From Megascapheus bottae (taxonomy: Eukaryota > Chordata > Mammalia > Rodentia > Geomyidae): a stretch of DNA of 64,000 nucleotides. The stretch spans positions 3,968,001 to 4,032,000 of the forward strand of contig JANJXV010000013.1 of the NCBI GenBank assembly GCA_024803745.1, read 5' to 3'. The notes below the pieces were generated by a model. The model had not been told where the DNA came from. It did no database searches and saw only the letters and a program-made list of their open reading frames with translations. Both the position numbers and the translations under genes were made by a program. Positions 22,075 to 33,694 of the stretch are shown here, in pieces; positions within the stretch are counted from its first letter, which is position 1; each line of letters opens with the position of its first letter.

Positions 22075-22575
22075 CTTAAAGACATTTGAATGGAGAGATT
22101 CATTTGGGCTCATGGTTTCAGATGTTTCAATCTGTATTTGGCTCAGTGTGTGTGAGTCTTTGGTCAAGCAATACTTCAAAGCAGAAAGGTCTGATATAAG
22201 AAAGCTATTGACCTATTGGCAGTGGAGAGTGAAGGAGAGATCAAGACACTGACAGACAGACATAGGGACATAGAAGGAGAGAAAGAGAGGAGGAAGAAAG
22301 AGAAAGAAAGCAGAGAGAAGAGTGAGAGAGAAAGAGGAGTGAGGAAAAAGAAGAAAAACAGGAAGAGAAGGGAAAGAGATGAAGAGAGGAGGGGTGGGAA
22401 ATTACAGGGATTTGAATATTTGTCCCAAGGCAACACTTCTTTATTATCTACTTCTTTAAACTTGGTTCCAACTCACATGCATTCCTGCCCCTCCCAATAG
22501 TGCCACAAGCCGGGGAATAAACCTTCAACACATGAGCCTTTGAAGAGATGTTCTAGATCTGAATGATAAGTCAAT
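22075..22575 (-). mobile_element. Degraded MaLR-type LTR, antisense
   Basis: This is the inverted counterpart of the element at 5283. TTTGGGCTCATGGTTTCAGA and GTTTCAATCTGTATTTGGCT lie at the left, an expanded purine tract in the middle (22228-22395), and AATAGTGCCACAAGCC with TTCAACACATGAGCCTTTGA at the right. The purine run makes a long charged open frame that is not a gene. Confidence 0.55.
22228..22395 (+). repeat. GA-rich purine tract
   Basis: Nearly all purine on the plus strand (GAGA, AAAGA, GGAAG units), embedded in the LTR-like remnant. Confidence 0.92.
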
Positions 22576-22745
22576 AAAGCCTTACAAAGCAGGAAAAAGA
22601 AACAATAGAAATATATTAGAATGAATAAAAAGCGTTAAATGCTATTTATTACACATATCTAATACTATAAACGATGGATTTAATGACTGAACGGATGTTG
22701 GAAAATCCAAGCCAAGAAAGAATACTCTTTATTAAAACATACAAT

Positions 22746-22983
22746 TAAGCCGGGCATGGTGGCTCACACCTGTAATCCTAACTACCCAGGAGGCTGAGAT
22801 CTGAGGATCACAGTTCAAAGCCAGCCTGGGCACGTCCATGAGATTCTTCTTTCCAATCAATCAGAAAACCAGAAGTGGCGCTTGGGTCAGGGCTAGTGTG
22901 GTAGCCTTGAGCTGAAGAACTCAGGGACAATGCCCAGACTCAGAGTTCAAGTCCCAGCACCAAAAACAAAAACAAAAAACAAA
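22746..22983 (+). mobile_element. B1-like/Geo composite SINE, best copy
   Basis: The cleanest composite SINE in the window. The B1/7SL-like head GCCGGGCATGGTGGCTCACA, TGTAATCCTAACTACCCAGG and GAGGCTGAGATCTGAGGATC is followed by the right module (ACCAGAAGTGGCGCTTGG, GTAGCCTTGAGCTGAAGAAC, GAGTTCAAGTCCCAGCACC) and an AAAAAC tail. Confidence 0.93.
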
Positions 22984-23269
22984 TAGACATTCCAGATCTA
23001 AAAATATTTTGTATGAAAATATCTAAATGTGCTTACCAGAAAATGCTATAGGAAAAGGTTCTATGAACTTGAAATCAATACAAAAGAAACTTAAAAATTA
23101 TCCTAGTATAAAGAAAAACATAAATAAGGCCTCCATGACTTTGTAGTATATCCTCAAGCAGTCAAATACATATATAACTGCAGATTCAACAAGTTAGCTG
23201 ATATAATTGGAGCAATTGTTGATGAAATACTGGTTAATAATTTTGCAAATTGTGGCAAATCTATCTTTC

Positions 23270-23640
23270 CCATTTCTCTTAGGTCATTTCTGCTGCTATA
23301 ACAAAATAATTTCTACTGAGTAATTTGTAAATACTTAGAATTTATTTCTCATAGTTCTGGAGGCTAGGAAGTGTAAGATCAAGATGATTTGGTGTCTTGG
23401 TGTCTAATAAGGACTTTCTCTTTGCTTCTAAAATGACACTTCATTGCTGAGACCTCACATGGCTGAAAGAAAGTAAAAAGGCAAAAAGGAACAACTTGAT
23501 TATTTTAAGCCCTTTTTAAAGACAGTAATTTTATTCACAACAATAGAGCATTCATAAATGATTCAGTGACTTCTTAATACTATTAGATACTAAATTTCAA
23601 CATGAATTTTGTAAGGATGTAAAGTTTCAAACTGCACCAT
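23270..23640 (-). mobile_element. MaLR-type LTR (MLT1/MST-like), antisense
   Basis: GCTGCTATAACAAAATAATT, GAGTAATTTGTAAATACTTA, TTTATTTCTCATAGTTCTGG, CCTCACATGGCTGAAAG and AAATTTCAACATGAATTTTG occur in the order and spacing of an inverted MaLR LTR. Internal deletions are likely. No internal retroviral sequence is attached. Confidence 0.65.
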
Positions 23641-23829
23641 CACGTATATAAGCAGCTTAACAAATACCCATTATGATCATGGTCAAACTAGTGAAAACTA
23701 AAGCTCAAGAGAAATTTTACAACTGGCCAGATTAAAAGTCTCATTACAGTAATAAAAGGAGTGTTGCTGAGTTCTCATGTGAAACTATGGCGATATAAAG
23801 CAACATGTAGCTGAAATGACAGGTGTTTG

Positions 23830-23955
23830 CCTCTATGGCCAGTTTCTTTCCATTACTGAGGAACTTTTCTGCCCAGACTAACCAGGAACTATGATTATCA
23901 TGATCTTACCCAGCCTCTCAAGTAGCTAGGATTATATATATGGATCACCAATATT
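23830..23955 (-). mobile_element. Old B1-like fragment, antisense
   Basis: CAGCCTCTCAAGTAGCTAGG followed by ATTATATATATGGATCACC is an eroded inverted B1 head. Confidence 0.5.
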
Positions 23956-24046
23956 CAGTTTTTATCTGATTTCTTAATTATTTGGAAAGACAATTGACTT
24001 TCTAGAGCAGCAATAGTAATGTGTTGCTTATTTATAATGTATGGTT

Positions 24047-24066
24047 TCATATATATATATATACAT

Positions 24067-24101
<35 letters not shown>
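24047..24101. repeat. (AT)n(GT)n microsatellite
   Basis: AT units pass directly into about 17 GT units, a typical compound dinucleotide repeat. Confidence 0.95.
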
Positions 24102-24744
24102 ATGCACAGATCAGGAGACAGAAAAGGGCAAATATAATTTTACTGTTGTACGGTTCTGTGTGGGTAGAGAAAATCTCAATGTACAATTAGAATAACCACT
24201 CAAATATATAAAAATAATAAAGCAAAATAGGCAATAGAAAAGGTAAAATACAACAGAGGAAAGGGTAAGTGAGGGAGGGATGAGTGTTAAAAGGGGAGGT
24301 ATGGATCAAAATACATTGTATTTATCAACTGTTGTGTTTAATGGAAACTCATTTGTGCAACTAAATATAATTAATACAACATTTAAATTAAAAACAGGAA
24401 GTTTAAAAGACATATACATGTGTATATAAAACAAATAGCTAAATGATATTCTCAAATTGTAATAATTGCACTAAATATAAATGAATTAAAAACTCTAATT
24501 GAATGGTATATGGTCAGATTGCATAACAAGTTAATGTACCCATGTGCTAATTATAAGATAAAAGCTATGTATAAATGTGTTAATAAACCATAAAATACAA
24601 AAATTATCATCAGAAAAATATAAACAAATAGAAATTTTACTAGATTTCTTGAGGTACATTGCTAAAGACATAAGGAAGATCAAATACATGAGATATATTG
24701 AAACCTTGGGAAGGAGTCACTAAGAAGTATTAAAAAATTTTAAA
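24102..24744. other. Unassigned region
   Basis: No gene is seen. A purine-rich piece near 24250-24310 faintly recalls a retroelement 3' UTR. Confidence 0.4.
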
Positions 24745-24985
24745 ACCTGAATTAGGTGCTAGTGGATCAATCTTATAATCCAGTTATTCACTAAGCTGAA
24801 ATCTTAGGATCTGGAGATGAAGCCAACCTTGCCAGACATATTTCTCATTCTTTTTTTTTTTCAATTAAGCCAGCTAAGAGTCAGAACTGGAAGCATGGCT
24901 AAAGAGATAGAATGCCAGCAATGATTCAAAACACCAAGTGAAAGCACCAAATTCTCTTCAAGTTCGAATACCAGCACACAAAAGA
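24745..24985 (+). mobile_element. Very old B1-like/Geo composite SINE
   Basis: Eroded landmarks in the right order: GATCAATCTTATAATCCAGT, AAGCTGAAATCTTAGGATCT, CAGAACTGGAAGCATGGC and TTCAAGTTCGAATACCAGCA. A T/A-rich linker splits the halves. Confidence 0.5.
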
Positions 24986-24999
24986 TAGAGGGAAATATG

Positions 25000-25194
25000 G
25001 CCTGGGAGCCTAGCCTAGTGTAGAGTTCTCACCTAGCATGCATGAAGCCTTGGGTTTGATTCCTTGGTATTGCATACACAGAGAAAGCCGGAAGTGGTGC
25101 TGTGGCTCAAGTGGCAGAGTGTTGAACATTGAGCAAAATGTGTTCAAGGATAGTGACCAGTTTCTAAGTTCAAGTCCCAAGCCTCCACCCCCAA
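25000..25194 (+). mobile_element. IDL-Geo SINE, diverged
   Basis: The left monomer (GCCTAGCCTAGTG, TAGCATGCATGAAGCC, GGTTTGATTCC) and right monomer (CCGGAAGTGGTGCTGTGGCT) are clear. The 3' end is C-rich rather than a pure A-tail. Confidence 0.9.
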
Positions 25195-25449
25195 AGAAAT
25201 ATTCTACAATATTCTCCTGCTTTTCAGAATTCAATTCTAGAAATGTTCTGTTTTGTCTTCTGAGTCTTCTCATGTATTCATTTCTTATTTTTGTGAACAT
25301 TTTTCTCCTCGAAACTCTTTATTTTTGGCTTTTGTTTTCAGTCTTTTCTTTGTCTTTGCAAGGAGCCACTCAAAGTAGATCTAACGAGCCCCTTCAATAA
25401 TAATTCAATAATATTGAATTAGTTGAATTAGCCATTCAACTAATTATGG

Positions 25450-25920
25450 TAGAGATGTAATATGTACTAGGCAGATTCCTGGGTGGGAAGATACAACAAT
25501 GAACTAAACTTCTAGGAGTTAGAAGATGTGGGGAAACAAAGAAACAAATACGGAAAATGCCAGGTGATGTCAAATGAAAGAAACAATGGTAGGTGTTCAG
25601 TCGGTTATTAAGGAGAAATAAAGGAAGATACCTCTGGAAAGATGCAATTCATGTGGATTGAAGAATGTGAGGTATTCCTTTTAAATTCTTAGAACAATAA
25701 TGTCCTGGTAGAGGATTCTGAATAAGGAGCATATCATCTAAGGATATGAGGTAGCTAGGATAAGGGTGTGACAGAGATACAGTAGTAGCTGAGGTGGCCA
25801 GGCAGGTAGTGGGAAGCTCTATCATGTGAATCCTGAATGCCTCTACATGAATATAGATTTTTCTCTGAATGAAATGAGATGTGATTATAGGGGATTTGAG
25901 GCAAAAGAGAAAAAATTTTG
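25450..25920 (-). mobile_element. L2 remnant, antisense
   Basis: GGGAAGATACAACAATGAAC, GTTAGAAGATGTGGGG and the later stretch GATTATAGGGGATTTGAGG follow the inverted L2 3' region. Divergence is high and the limits are approximate. Confidence 0.5.
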
Positions 25921-27626
25921 ACATATTTTATGGTATCACTTTGGCTGCAGTGTGGAGATTAAATGCTTATCTCTTAAGAGAGCTAACAAAGAATTATGCA
26001 AGGCAGACAGAGAGCACTTACGAATTTATTAGTCTGTCCTCAAAACTGAATTTATGTATCAGTGGCTTTTATAGCCTTTGTTTCAGTGTTCCTTTGAGCT
26101 ACTCAGAAAGATCTCTGATATTCAGCTATCAAAATATTAATTTTAAATAGTCATATATTTGATGAGTGACCATTGTGTATTTTCATTGTTAATGAAATAA
26201 CACACCCCAAACAAATATCCATTAAGCCTGTGACTTTCAAGAAATTTTCTTATCATTAGATGTTTTTCTTAGCAGAAGGTTAAAGACAAATGATTTTCAT
26301 TTATGAAAAGCAATTTTGTTTATTTGTTATTGTAACGTTCCTTACCATTACTTCAGATAGAAGTAATTTGTTGTATCATGAAAATGATACAACAATATTC
26401 TTTTTACATGGATGATTTCTGTTTTAGTCCATTGTCTAGTTTTTCTTTGGCCTTCTATGATGCCAACTTTCAGAATGGTTGCCATGTGCAGTTGTTTCTA
26501 TCCTGACTTTTCTCCTTAGTACCATCTTGTGTTAGGAAGCAAAACATACCTAGAGATAACTCTGAATAAGAAAGTTCACCAGGTTTTTACTTCCAGTGTT
26601 TAAGAACTTTAAATTTTACAATTCCAATGTTTAAGACTTTTGCATTTTATAAATTATTATAGGTAATGTCTTTGGTTGCCAATTCTGCCTTGCCTCTAAA
26701 GATTCGTTGGTACAGATTTTTTACTAGATGAGAGGAATATGCTAGATTCCTTCTGTAACCCAGTAAATTCTCAGAAATTGACAATGAGATAGGGATTTTT
26801 AAAACTGGAGAAAAACATTAGCTTCTTTTTCCATTATGCTACATTTCAATTCAGTTTAATTATTTTCAGTACAATTACATCTCTTAGTTTATTTTACTAA
26901 TCCTTTCCATATGGCTACCTCACTTTCCATAGTAGTGAATTGGTTATATATTTAACTGCCTTATATTATGTCTCAATGTTTTATCCTAAATATTAAAATA
27001 TAGAACTTAGATGAATCACTGAATGTATCATAATGCATTGTTGGTCTTCTTGCTGATGTGCTGGTTTTTAATGATTATGCATAATATGCTCCTTTGACTT
27101 AGAGATTTACTCCAATTTTTAGCACCAATCTTTACATCTGTCTACTTATCATCTTGACTAACAAATATATTCTTCAGTGTTACTGAGATTCAGACATTGG
27201 GATAAATAATTTGATGTGAAATGTATGAGAGTTATAGATGTTGAATAAATGCTTGTGGTTTGGTTACAGTAAATTAAATTTAGAAAGAAGGGTTTATTGA
27301 ACCTACTATATTTAACTAAGGAATTCTCTCAAAAGTGTTTAATCAGCATTTACTATGTATGAGATGCTAAACTGAAAGTACATTAGATTAAGAGTTGATC
27401 TATGAATAGTCTTTAGTAGTTATGGTTTACTCTTAAAAAAAATCTAACAAATGATTATGTCACTATTGAAAGTGCTCTAAGTAGAAATCCATAAATTGTT
27501 TATTTAGCAGCAGAAGGCTAGGAGTGACTATCTGGGGGAGGTGAAAGCCTGCAGAGGAGGTAATGATAGACCTAATTCTTGCTGCTTAAACTGTGACCTC
27601 ACAGCATTGGTGTTACCTGGAAGCAA
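25921..27626. other. Unassigned AT-rich region
   Basis: No gene or clear repeat; the only standout is the hairpin at 26368-26395. Confidence 0.55.
26368..26395. repeat. 12-bp perfect hairpin with GAAA loop
   Basis: TTGTTGTATCAT, loop GAAA, then ATGATACAACAA. The arms are perfectly complementary. No neighbouring gene explains it. Confidence 0.95.
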
Positions 27627-27820
27627 TACCCAATCCTGGGGCTTGTACTCGGGGCCTGGACACTGTCCTTGGGCTTTCTTAAGGCTGATACTCTACTACT
27701 TGAGCCATAGCACCACTTCTATTTTTGTGTGTGTGTGTGTGTGTGATATTGAGGAATTGAACCCAGGGCTTCATGCATGCTAGGCAAGCATTCTACCACT
27801 AGGCCACACTCCTGGCCCCA
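27627..27820 (-). mobile_element. IDL-Geo SINE with internal GT repeat
   Basis: An antisense dimer: CAATCCTGGGGCTTGTACTC at the tail side, CTACTACTTGAGCCATAGCA, then a GT run (27725-27745) replacing the linker between the monomers, then the left monomer ending CACTCCTGGCCCC. Confidence 0.92.
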
Positions 27821-27998
27821 CCAACTTTGATTTTTAACAAGATCCTAAGATAAATGATCGTAAAATCTGAGAATCTGACAAGCAAAGAAAATAATTCATT
27901 TTAAACAGAAGTGGGGATAATTTGCAAAGGTATAGGACTTGGAGAAACATGAGTGTTTCAAGTTGTATGTCGCTAGCTCTTCAGAATCAGCAGAAAAG

Positions 27999-28190
27999 GG
28001 TGAGGAATTTGGCCTAGTGGTAGAGTGCTTGCCTAGCATTCATGAAGACCCAGATTTGATTCTTCGGTAAAACATACATAGAAAAAAACAGAAGTGGCGC
28101 TGTAGCTCCAATGGTAGAGCTCTAGCCTTGAGCAAGAAATGCCCAAGGACAGTGCCAGGAGTTCAAGCCCCAGGACTGGCAAAAAAAAAA
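27999..28190 (+). mobile_element. IDL-Geo SINE
   Basis: A sense dimer with TTTGGCCTAGTGGTAGAGTG, GATTTGATTCTTCGG, CAGAAGTGGCGCTGTAGCTC and an A11 tail. The flanks AATCAGCAGAAAAG (27985) and AATCACCAGACAAAAG (28190) form a probable imperfect TSD. Confidence 0.93.
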
Positions 28191-28205
28191 ATCACCAGAC
28201 AAAAG

Positions 28206-30297
28206 AAGAGAAAGGAATTTTATAATGTACCTTAGAATCAGACTGTGAAGGAATTGAATGCTACAAAAAGTATTAAAACTTTTTCTGAACCATTGATTGC
28301 GGATTCTCAATCAATGATATGCTAGGATTCTTGATTTAGGGAAACTATAGCAGCATGAGGAATGGATTAAAAACAAAGGTATTTTGAATACACAAGAAGT
28401 TACTTCAGGAAAGGCAGACTAAACTAACATGTAGAGCAGTGACTATAAGCTCTAAATTATTTTGGCCATTGCAATCATATGAATTCCATTTTGACCTGAA
28501 GGAAGGAGATGAGGAAGTTATTGGAGAAAACGCAAATTCCTACAATAAGTATTTAGCCAGTGATGTGCCCGAGGAATTAGAAAATACATGTTTCGTAGTG
28601 GATGGAATCATTTTGGTTTGGACATATAAACACTTATCTGTGAGTTATAGAGATGAGAATGGTTAGGATTGTTTTTTGGAAGCTAGGAAGAGCAGCTGTG
28701 ATTTGAGTTAGAGAAAAGGAATGCAGGAATTTGGGGGTAGAAGCTAAAGAAGCTGTGGGGATATTTGAGAACATCTGTGGATTAGCAGCATAACATCTAT
28801 CCTAAGTCAGTGACAACTAAACAGAGAGAAGAGAGAGAAAGCAATGCCCCCAAAGAGGGGACAAAATTCAGAGCAACATACAGGAATCAATAGGAAGAAA
28901 GAAACTAAAGTGACAACTCAGGAAGGGTACAAAACAACAACAAAACCAGATCCAGGAGCATGCATAAAGAGGGTTTATGATGGAAAGAAAGGAGTATTTC
29001 CTGTCCTTTCTGAAGAAGAAGGGATAAACTTAGGTTAATATTTTAAGGTTATGGACATGCTTTAAGATGCAGCTTGGAAGAGAAAAGAGAAGAGATCTAG
29101 TGCTGTCTGACTTCTATTTTCTTGATGAAGTAGGTTCAAGGTCATTCTATGGAGAGCAAGTGGGCTGGGTCAGGATCTTGATGAGTGTGATAAAGGTTTC
29201 TAATAGCCACTTTAGAATGTGGGGGAAGTAGCTGACTAGAGACAACTAAAAGGATTGCTGGGCAGTGCTGAAAGCTTAGGGGAGGTTGGAAATCATAAAT
29301 AACTTCTTGTTTTCCGCACTTTATCATTCTCTGACAGCCCCCTCCTTCCTTCTCCTACTTGCTTTCATTTCATTTATAGTTTGATCAGGAAATAATTTTC
29401 CAGTAAATTTAAAGCCTATTTCAGGCAAGAAAAAAAAGCCCACAAAGGCATAAATTTCAAGCACCTTGAATAAATCTGCTCACTGTTTGTTTGAATGGAA
29501 ATTGGTGCTCTTCTCTAATGAAAGTGCCACATATTCATTATGGAAAACTTAGAAAATAAAGAAGAAATTAAAAATATAATATCTATTGAGAAATGATTGC
29601 TGGCATACTTTTTTTTTCTTTTATTACTTTTCCTAAACAGTGTTGTCTACTTGTTTGTTGTACAGGGCTGCATTAATCATAGGCAAACTGCTTTGTGTAT
29701 TGTTTTTTTCAACCTCCTTAAGTGTCATAATTGCTTTTTCTTATTAGTAAAGTATTTTACATTCATTTCAAAATGTTGCAAAGATAGAAAAGTACAAAGA
29801 TGAGAATAGAAATCACTCATAATCTAGTCACACAGAGATAATGACTCAGTTGCTAAGTGTTTTGATGAAAGCTTTCTTGTTACACTTCAGAAAACAGTTT
29901 GTAGTAACATTTCTGCTAATATTTGATTCTTCTTCGGTAAATTTGAAATGCGTGGACCATAACAGAATTTCTCTGGAACAACAGCTTATCAGTGCAGCCA
30001 GTACAAACAGCTCAGTTCCCCAACAGTCAAGATAAGTACGTAAGCACAGAATATGGAGAGAAGAAGGAAGTGTTATCAACTTGTACTGAGCAAAGTGTTT
30101 ATGTTTCTTCCCACAGCTCTGAAAAAGAATAAAGTATATGTACAAGAAATGTGAGACCTTCATTCAGAAATTCTTCTTTCCAAGTGCTTCTTACCCACAG
30201 TTGACTTACGTCAATTATTTCATTTTCCAGAAGTTATGGCTTTAAGAATGCACATGGGAGGTGGTTTTAGCAGGGTAATAATCTTAAGTACTAATAT
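28206..30297. other. Unassigned region
   Basis: No gene can be supported. Short polar open frames at 28439-28666 and 28844-29038 have no domain I recognise. The stretch 29520-29860 (GAAATCACTCATAATCTAGT, CACAGAGATAATGAC) has the feel of an ancient mammalian L1 or DNA-transposon remnant but cannot be assigned. Confidence 0.4.
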
Positions 30298-30535
30298 GGC
30301 GCTTCTCTGTGTCAGTAAATGGTCTTAAGGATTTTGTGTTCGTACATTTTCCTTAATCCTTAGCATAAAACCTGAGTGATAGGTGACACAATTATTTCTA
30401 CTATAAAGATGTAAAAACTAAGGTACTAAATGATTTATTAATTTACCAAGGTCATATCCATTAAGTGGAGAAACTTGCTTTGTAACTTACGTAGTTTATT
30501 TGAGAATCATGCTTATAACCCCTAAACAATATCCA
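30298..30535 (-). mobile_element. MIR, antisense
   Basis: CCTTAATCCTTAGCATAAAA, then a gap-rich core, TAAAGATGTAAAAACTAAGG and TTTACCAAGGTCATATCC give the inverted MIR order (regional count, core, AAACTGAGG, AAGGTCACAC). Confidence 0.68.
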
Positions 30536-30574
30536 TTTACAAGGATAGCTGAGAGTAGTCACTTAATTATTTTA

Positions 30575-30652
30575 CTTTTGTAGAATTGGTGATCAAACCT
30601 AGGGCTTTGTATATCCTAGGCAAACCAATGTGCACCACCCCTAACCCTTAGA
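30575..30652 (-). mobile_element. ID-like tRNA-derived monomer fragment, antisense
   Basis: AATTGGTGATCAAACCTAGG, GGCTTTGTATATCCTAGGC and a C-rich end read as an inverted ID-type/left monomer, well diverged, without a right monomer. Confidence 0.5.
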
Positions 30653-30659
30653 ATTTTTA

Positions 30660-30810
30660 TTTTGCATAGCTTAAGTTCTCTCGAGGGGGAAAATCAGGGA
30701 GAAAATGAATGAGGGGGTAATTCTGTTGAAAAAGAAATGTACTTATTACCTGACATGTAAATATAGCCCATCAGTACATCCCTTTACAATATAAATTTGA
30801 AAATTTTAAA
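30660..30810 (+). mobile_element. Possible old L1 3' end
   Basis: GGGGGTAATTCTGTTG, AAAAAGAAATGTACTTATTACC and CATCAGTACATCCCTTTACA resemble a decayed L1 3' end in sense; a similar end is at 35450. Confidence 0.35.
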
Positions 30811-30884
30811 AAGTCAAAAAAACCTACCTTTTGAGGCTCACAGGGTTAGTGGAAAATCACATGAGATGAGAATTAAAGTATGGG

Positions 30885-31055
30885 AGTTTCAGAGCAAACA
30901 CTTTCATGTCGGGTAAAAATAGTGTCAAATCTTGCTCTGCCACTTGACCTGACACAAAAATATTTGTGATGATTAGTTCTTTTATGTGCAAAAAGTAGAC
31001 AATAATTCTTCTATCAGAGGATTGATGTAGGAATTAAATTAGAAACAAATATGCA
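30885..31055 (+). mobile_element. MIR, sense
   Basis: GTGTCAAATCTTGCTCTGCC, CACTTGACC, then GCAAAAAGTAGACAATAATT and GATGTAGGAATTAAAT follow the MIR core-to-tail order. Confidence 0.6.
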
Positions 31056-32024
31056 TTGAAGATTTTTCTCTTAGAAATAGGCTATGATAAAAAGGTTTGT
31101 GTAAAATTCAAATCACCAGAACACATGTATTTTTGAACTTAGACTCAGCAATATTAATTGAAAAGTTACATTTGTTTTTCACAAGATGCTGGTATGTAAT
31201 ATAGACATGGAGAAATCATAATATTCCTCTATGAAGACTCCCTGTTTGAAATAGAATTTTAATTTTTTATCAAGTAGGCAATATTTTATTAAATTCTCCC
31301 ATAAGATGGTACCAAACAAGAATCCAACTAAAATTTAGACAAGATGATAAAAGGAGCCAGAAAATTACCTTTTGTTTAAAGAAAGGTTTTAATAGTCATT
31401 TTGATAAGACAGTAATAACTAAGTCTCATAACTAGACTGATATTATGTTGATAAGACAATAATAAGTCTCATAGCTAGACTGCTATTATATCAATAGGTA
31501 CAAGATAAGTGTCTAAAAGTAATTCTTAAAATAAGTATGATTTTTCTATTACAAAGATGTTTTAGAATGTCAAAGATGCAAATATGTATATCTTCTGATT
31601 TCTTTTTACTTATTATTTAAGTTACTTTTAGTTGTACAGAGGAGTTGTCATTAAACAAAGCAGTTTTGAATACAATGCATCCTAATCAATGACTTGACTT
31701 GGAACATACTCATATCTTTTCTGATTTCTTAATGATAAACAGTAGACACCAACATCAGTTGAATTGTAGTGTTCAACAAGCATATCATTTTTATGCTTGA
31801 GAATATTGTTTTCTATTTAATGTGAAGAAACTCATTTTCTTAAGAACTCAAATACCCCTGTAGGAAGTTGGTAAAATGTGTTGGTAGTAGCAAAAATAAA
31901 AACATTCTCGTTTCTGTGTCACGCTTCAGTAGCTGTTGGCCTTTCTGTCTTCCTGCTCCCTTTTTATCTCTGTTTTTGTCACCTTAAATTCCTTGTTGGA
32001 TCTCTAGCCACAAAAATACTCTTC
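31056..32024. other. Mostly unassigned
   Basis: Holds the tandem duplication at 31401-31492 and a faint antisense L1-end trace near 31620-31720; otherwise nothing is recognised. Confidence 0.45.
31401..31492. repeat. Two-copy tandem duplication, about 46 bp
   Basis: TTGATAAGACAGTAATAAC... at 31401-31447 is repeated with a 3-base gap and a few changes at 31448-31492 (shared AAGTCTCATA, CTAGACTG, TATTAT). Confidence 0.88.
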
Positions 32025-32350
32025 TTCCACATCTTTCACATATTGATGTTTTCATCACTGAGAGTCTACAATTCCCTTACATTCAGGTGCTTATATATCA
32101 CATTCTTGGTGAAGTCTTCTTTAGTCACCCCATTTCCCAGTGCAATAAATCAAATAACTCTTAACTTTCCTGTCTCCATATGCTGTGTACTTAGCAGTTT
32201 TTTCTTTTGAGCTTACCAAAATTTATTATACTGTTCAAGTTTTACTCATTTTCTATTTTCTCCCACCTTTTGATGGTAATCTTAATGAGCACAAAGATTT
32301 TTATATGCTTTGTTTATTATCATATATCTAGAACTTAGAGTAGTAACAGT
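32025..32350 (+). mobile_element. L2 3' end, sense
   Basis: GGTGAAGTCTTCTTTAGTCA corresponds to the L2 segment on failing/processing phrase (AGGCCTTCCCTGACCACC). It is followed by TTGAGCTTACCAAAATTTAT, GATGGTAATCTTAATGAGCA and ATATCTAGAACTTAGAGTAG in the L2 order. Confidence 0.58.
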
Positions 32351-32467
32351 CATTCATTCTTGTGAGAAATTCTTGTTTTATAAACAAAGCAGAGTTTTAC
32401 ATTTGAAAATCAACATGGTTGGGCAGGCTGCTTAGGTACTTTGATGCCTTATATCATCAAACATGGC

Positions 32468-32760
32468 AAAAGACTTGTATTGACTCTCTGTTTGCAGAAA
32501 CTCATGTTTGATTTATTTATTGCTCCTAATGCCATTCTTGAAAATTTTATTTGTGTTTCTTACAGAAGCAATCACATTCTTAACCTGTGGTATGAAAATA
32601 GGTCACTGTGATAGCTCTGTCAGAATACAAATGCTTGGGGAATTGATATTTAGGGCTGGATCTGACTTGTATAAGTTCTCATTGTGAAAGTATTATAGAG
32701 CATTAAGAGGGAGGAGGCCAAACTTGGCTTGTATCTTGTGTTACCCACTAAATTAAAAAA
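32468..32760 (+). repeat. Duplicated segment, copy A
   Basis: About 220-290 bp that recurs in the same orientation at 35787-36030. The shared 20-mer CTTACAGAAGCAATCACATT is at 32559-32578 here. Other shared words are ATGTTTGATTTATT, TTGCTCCTA and GGTCACTGTGATAG. I do not recognise it as a named repeat. Confidence 0.85.
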
Positions 32761-32773
32761 CATCCACACTTTC

Positions 32774-32965
32774 TGGGATGGGAGTTTGGCCTAGTGGTAG
32801 AGTGCTTGCCTAGCATGCACGAAGACCCTGGTTCAATTCCTCGGTACCACATACATACATAAAAGCCAGAAGTGATGCTGAGGCTCAAGTGGTAGAGCGC
32901 TAGTCCTGAGAAAGTTCAAGGACAATGCTCAGGCCCTGAGCTAAAGCCCAGGACTGGCAAAAAAT
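32774..32965 (+). mobile_element. IDL-Geo SINE
   Basis: A well preserved sense dimer (GGAGTTTGGCCTAGTGGTAG, GGTTCAATTCCTCGG, GCCAGAAGTGATGCTGAGGC, short A-tail). Flanks TCCACACTTTC (32763-32773) and CCCGCACTTTC (32967-32977) form a near-perfect TSD. Confidence 0.95.
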
Positions 32966-32977
32966 ACCCGCACTTTC

Positions 32978-33269
32978 ACCTTTTCATTTTTACTAGAACA
33001 AAATATTACGTTATTTTTCCTTATAAGGATCTGATTGTCCTTCTTTACTAGAATCTAGGATACTTGAGGACAGGTACCATGTTCTGTCCCAGTATATATT
33101 TTGAAGTCTTGGAGAAAACATTTACCTCCAATCTCCTAGGCTCATTGATCACTTATAAATGAAGTTGACAAGATAATACCAACCAAATTTATGAATACAC
33201 TGGAACACTCACTGACAAATAATTCAAAGCTAGTAGAAATTTTAGCTCACACAGTATGTTAGTAAGACA
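32978..33269. other. Unassigned; possible L2 scrap
   Basis: AGAATCTAGGATACTTGAGG with ACAGGTACCATG resembles an L2 tail phrase but is too short to call. Confidence 0.35.
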
Positions 33270-33600
33270 TTTTTTATCTTGAGAAAAAAAAACACCTGTC
33301 AGAACAACCTAGCTTATTTTGGATGATAGTTTTAGAGGTTTCAGTCTAAATGTGATTATTGTTTCTGAGCTATGGTGAGGTAGAATATCAAGGCAGACAG
33401 GAAGTAAAGATGTGGGAAGAAAGAGAAAGAGGGAGAGGAGCAAGACAAGGTGTACCCGAGAATCTCCACTTCAGTGACTTATTTCTCCCAGCTGGCACTC
33501 AAAAAGCTTCTAGAATCTACAAAAATGACATTAGCTAGAATCCAAGCTTTGAATACATTAGTCTTTTGGAAAGACACTTTTATCCAAAGTATAATGCAAA
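33270..33600 (-). mobile_element. Degraded MaLR-type LTR, antisense
   Basis: TTAGAGGTTTCAGTCTAAAT, GCTATGGTGAGGTAGAATAT, CAAGACAAGGTGTACCC and TCAGTGACTTATTTCTCCCA keep the order of the inverted element also seen at 22075. Confidence 0.55.
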
Positions 33601-33694
33601 CTGCAGAGAAGTAACAACACAAAAGCAGTAAAGAACTTTAGGTTCTTACACACTGCAAACTGAAGGAAGGTAAATCTATGCGAAAATTAATGGA

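Noticed and set aside
22216..22500. Highly charged Glu/Arg/Lys-rich open frame
   Set aside because: Translation of a purine-only tract inside an LTR remnant; no stop codons arise for compositional reasons.
28439..29038. Two polar open frames that look protein-like
   Set aside because: Different frames, no recognisable motif, no splice or frame continuity that I can defend.
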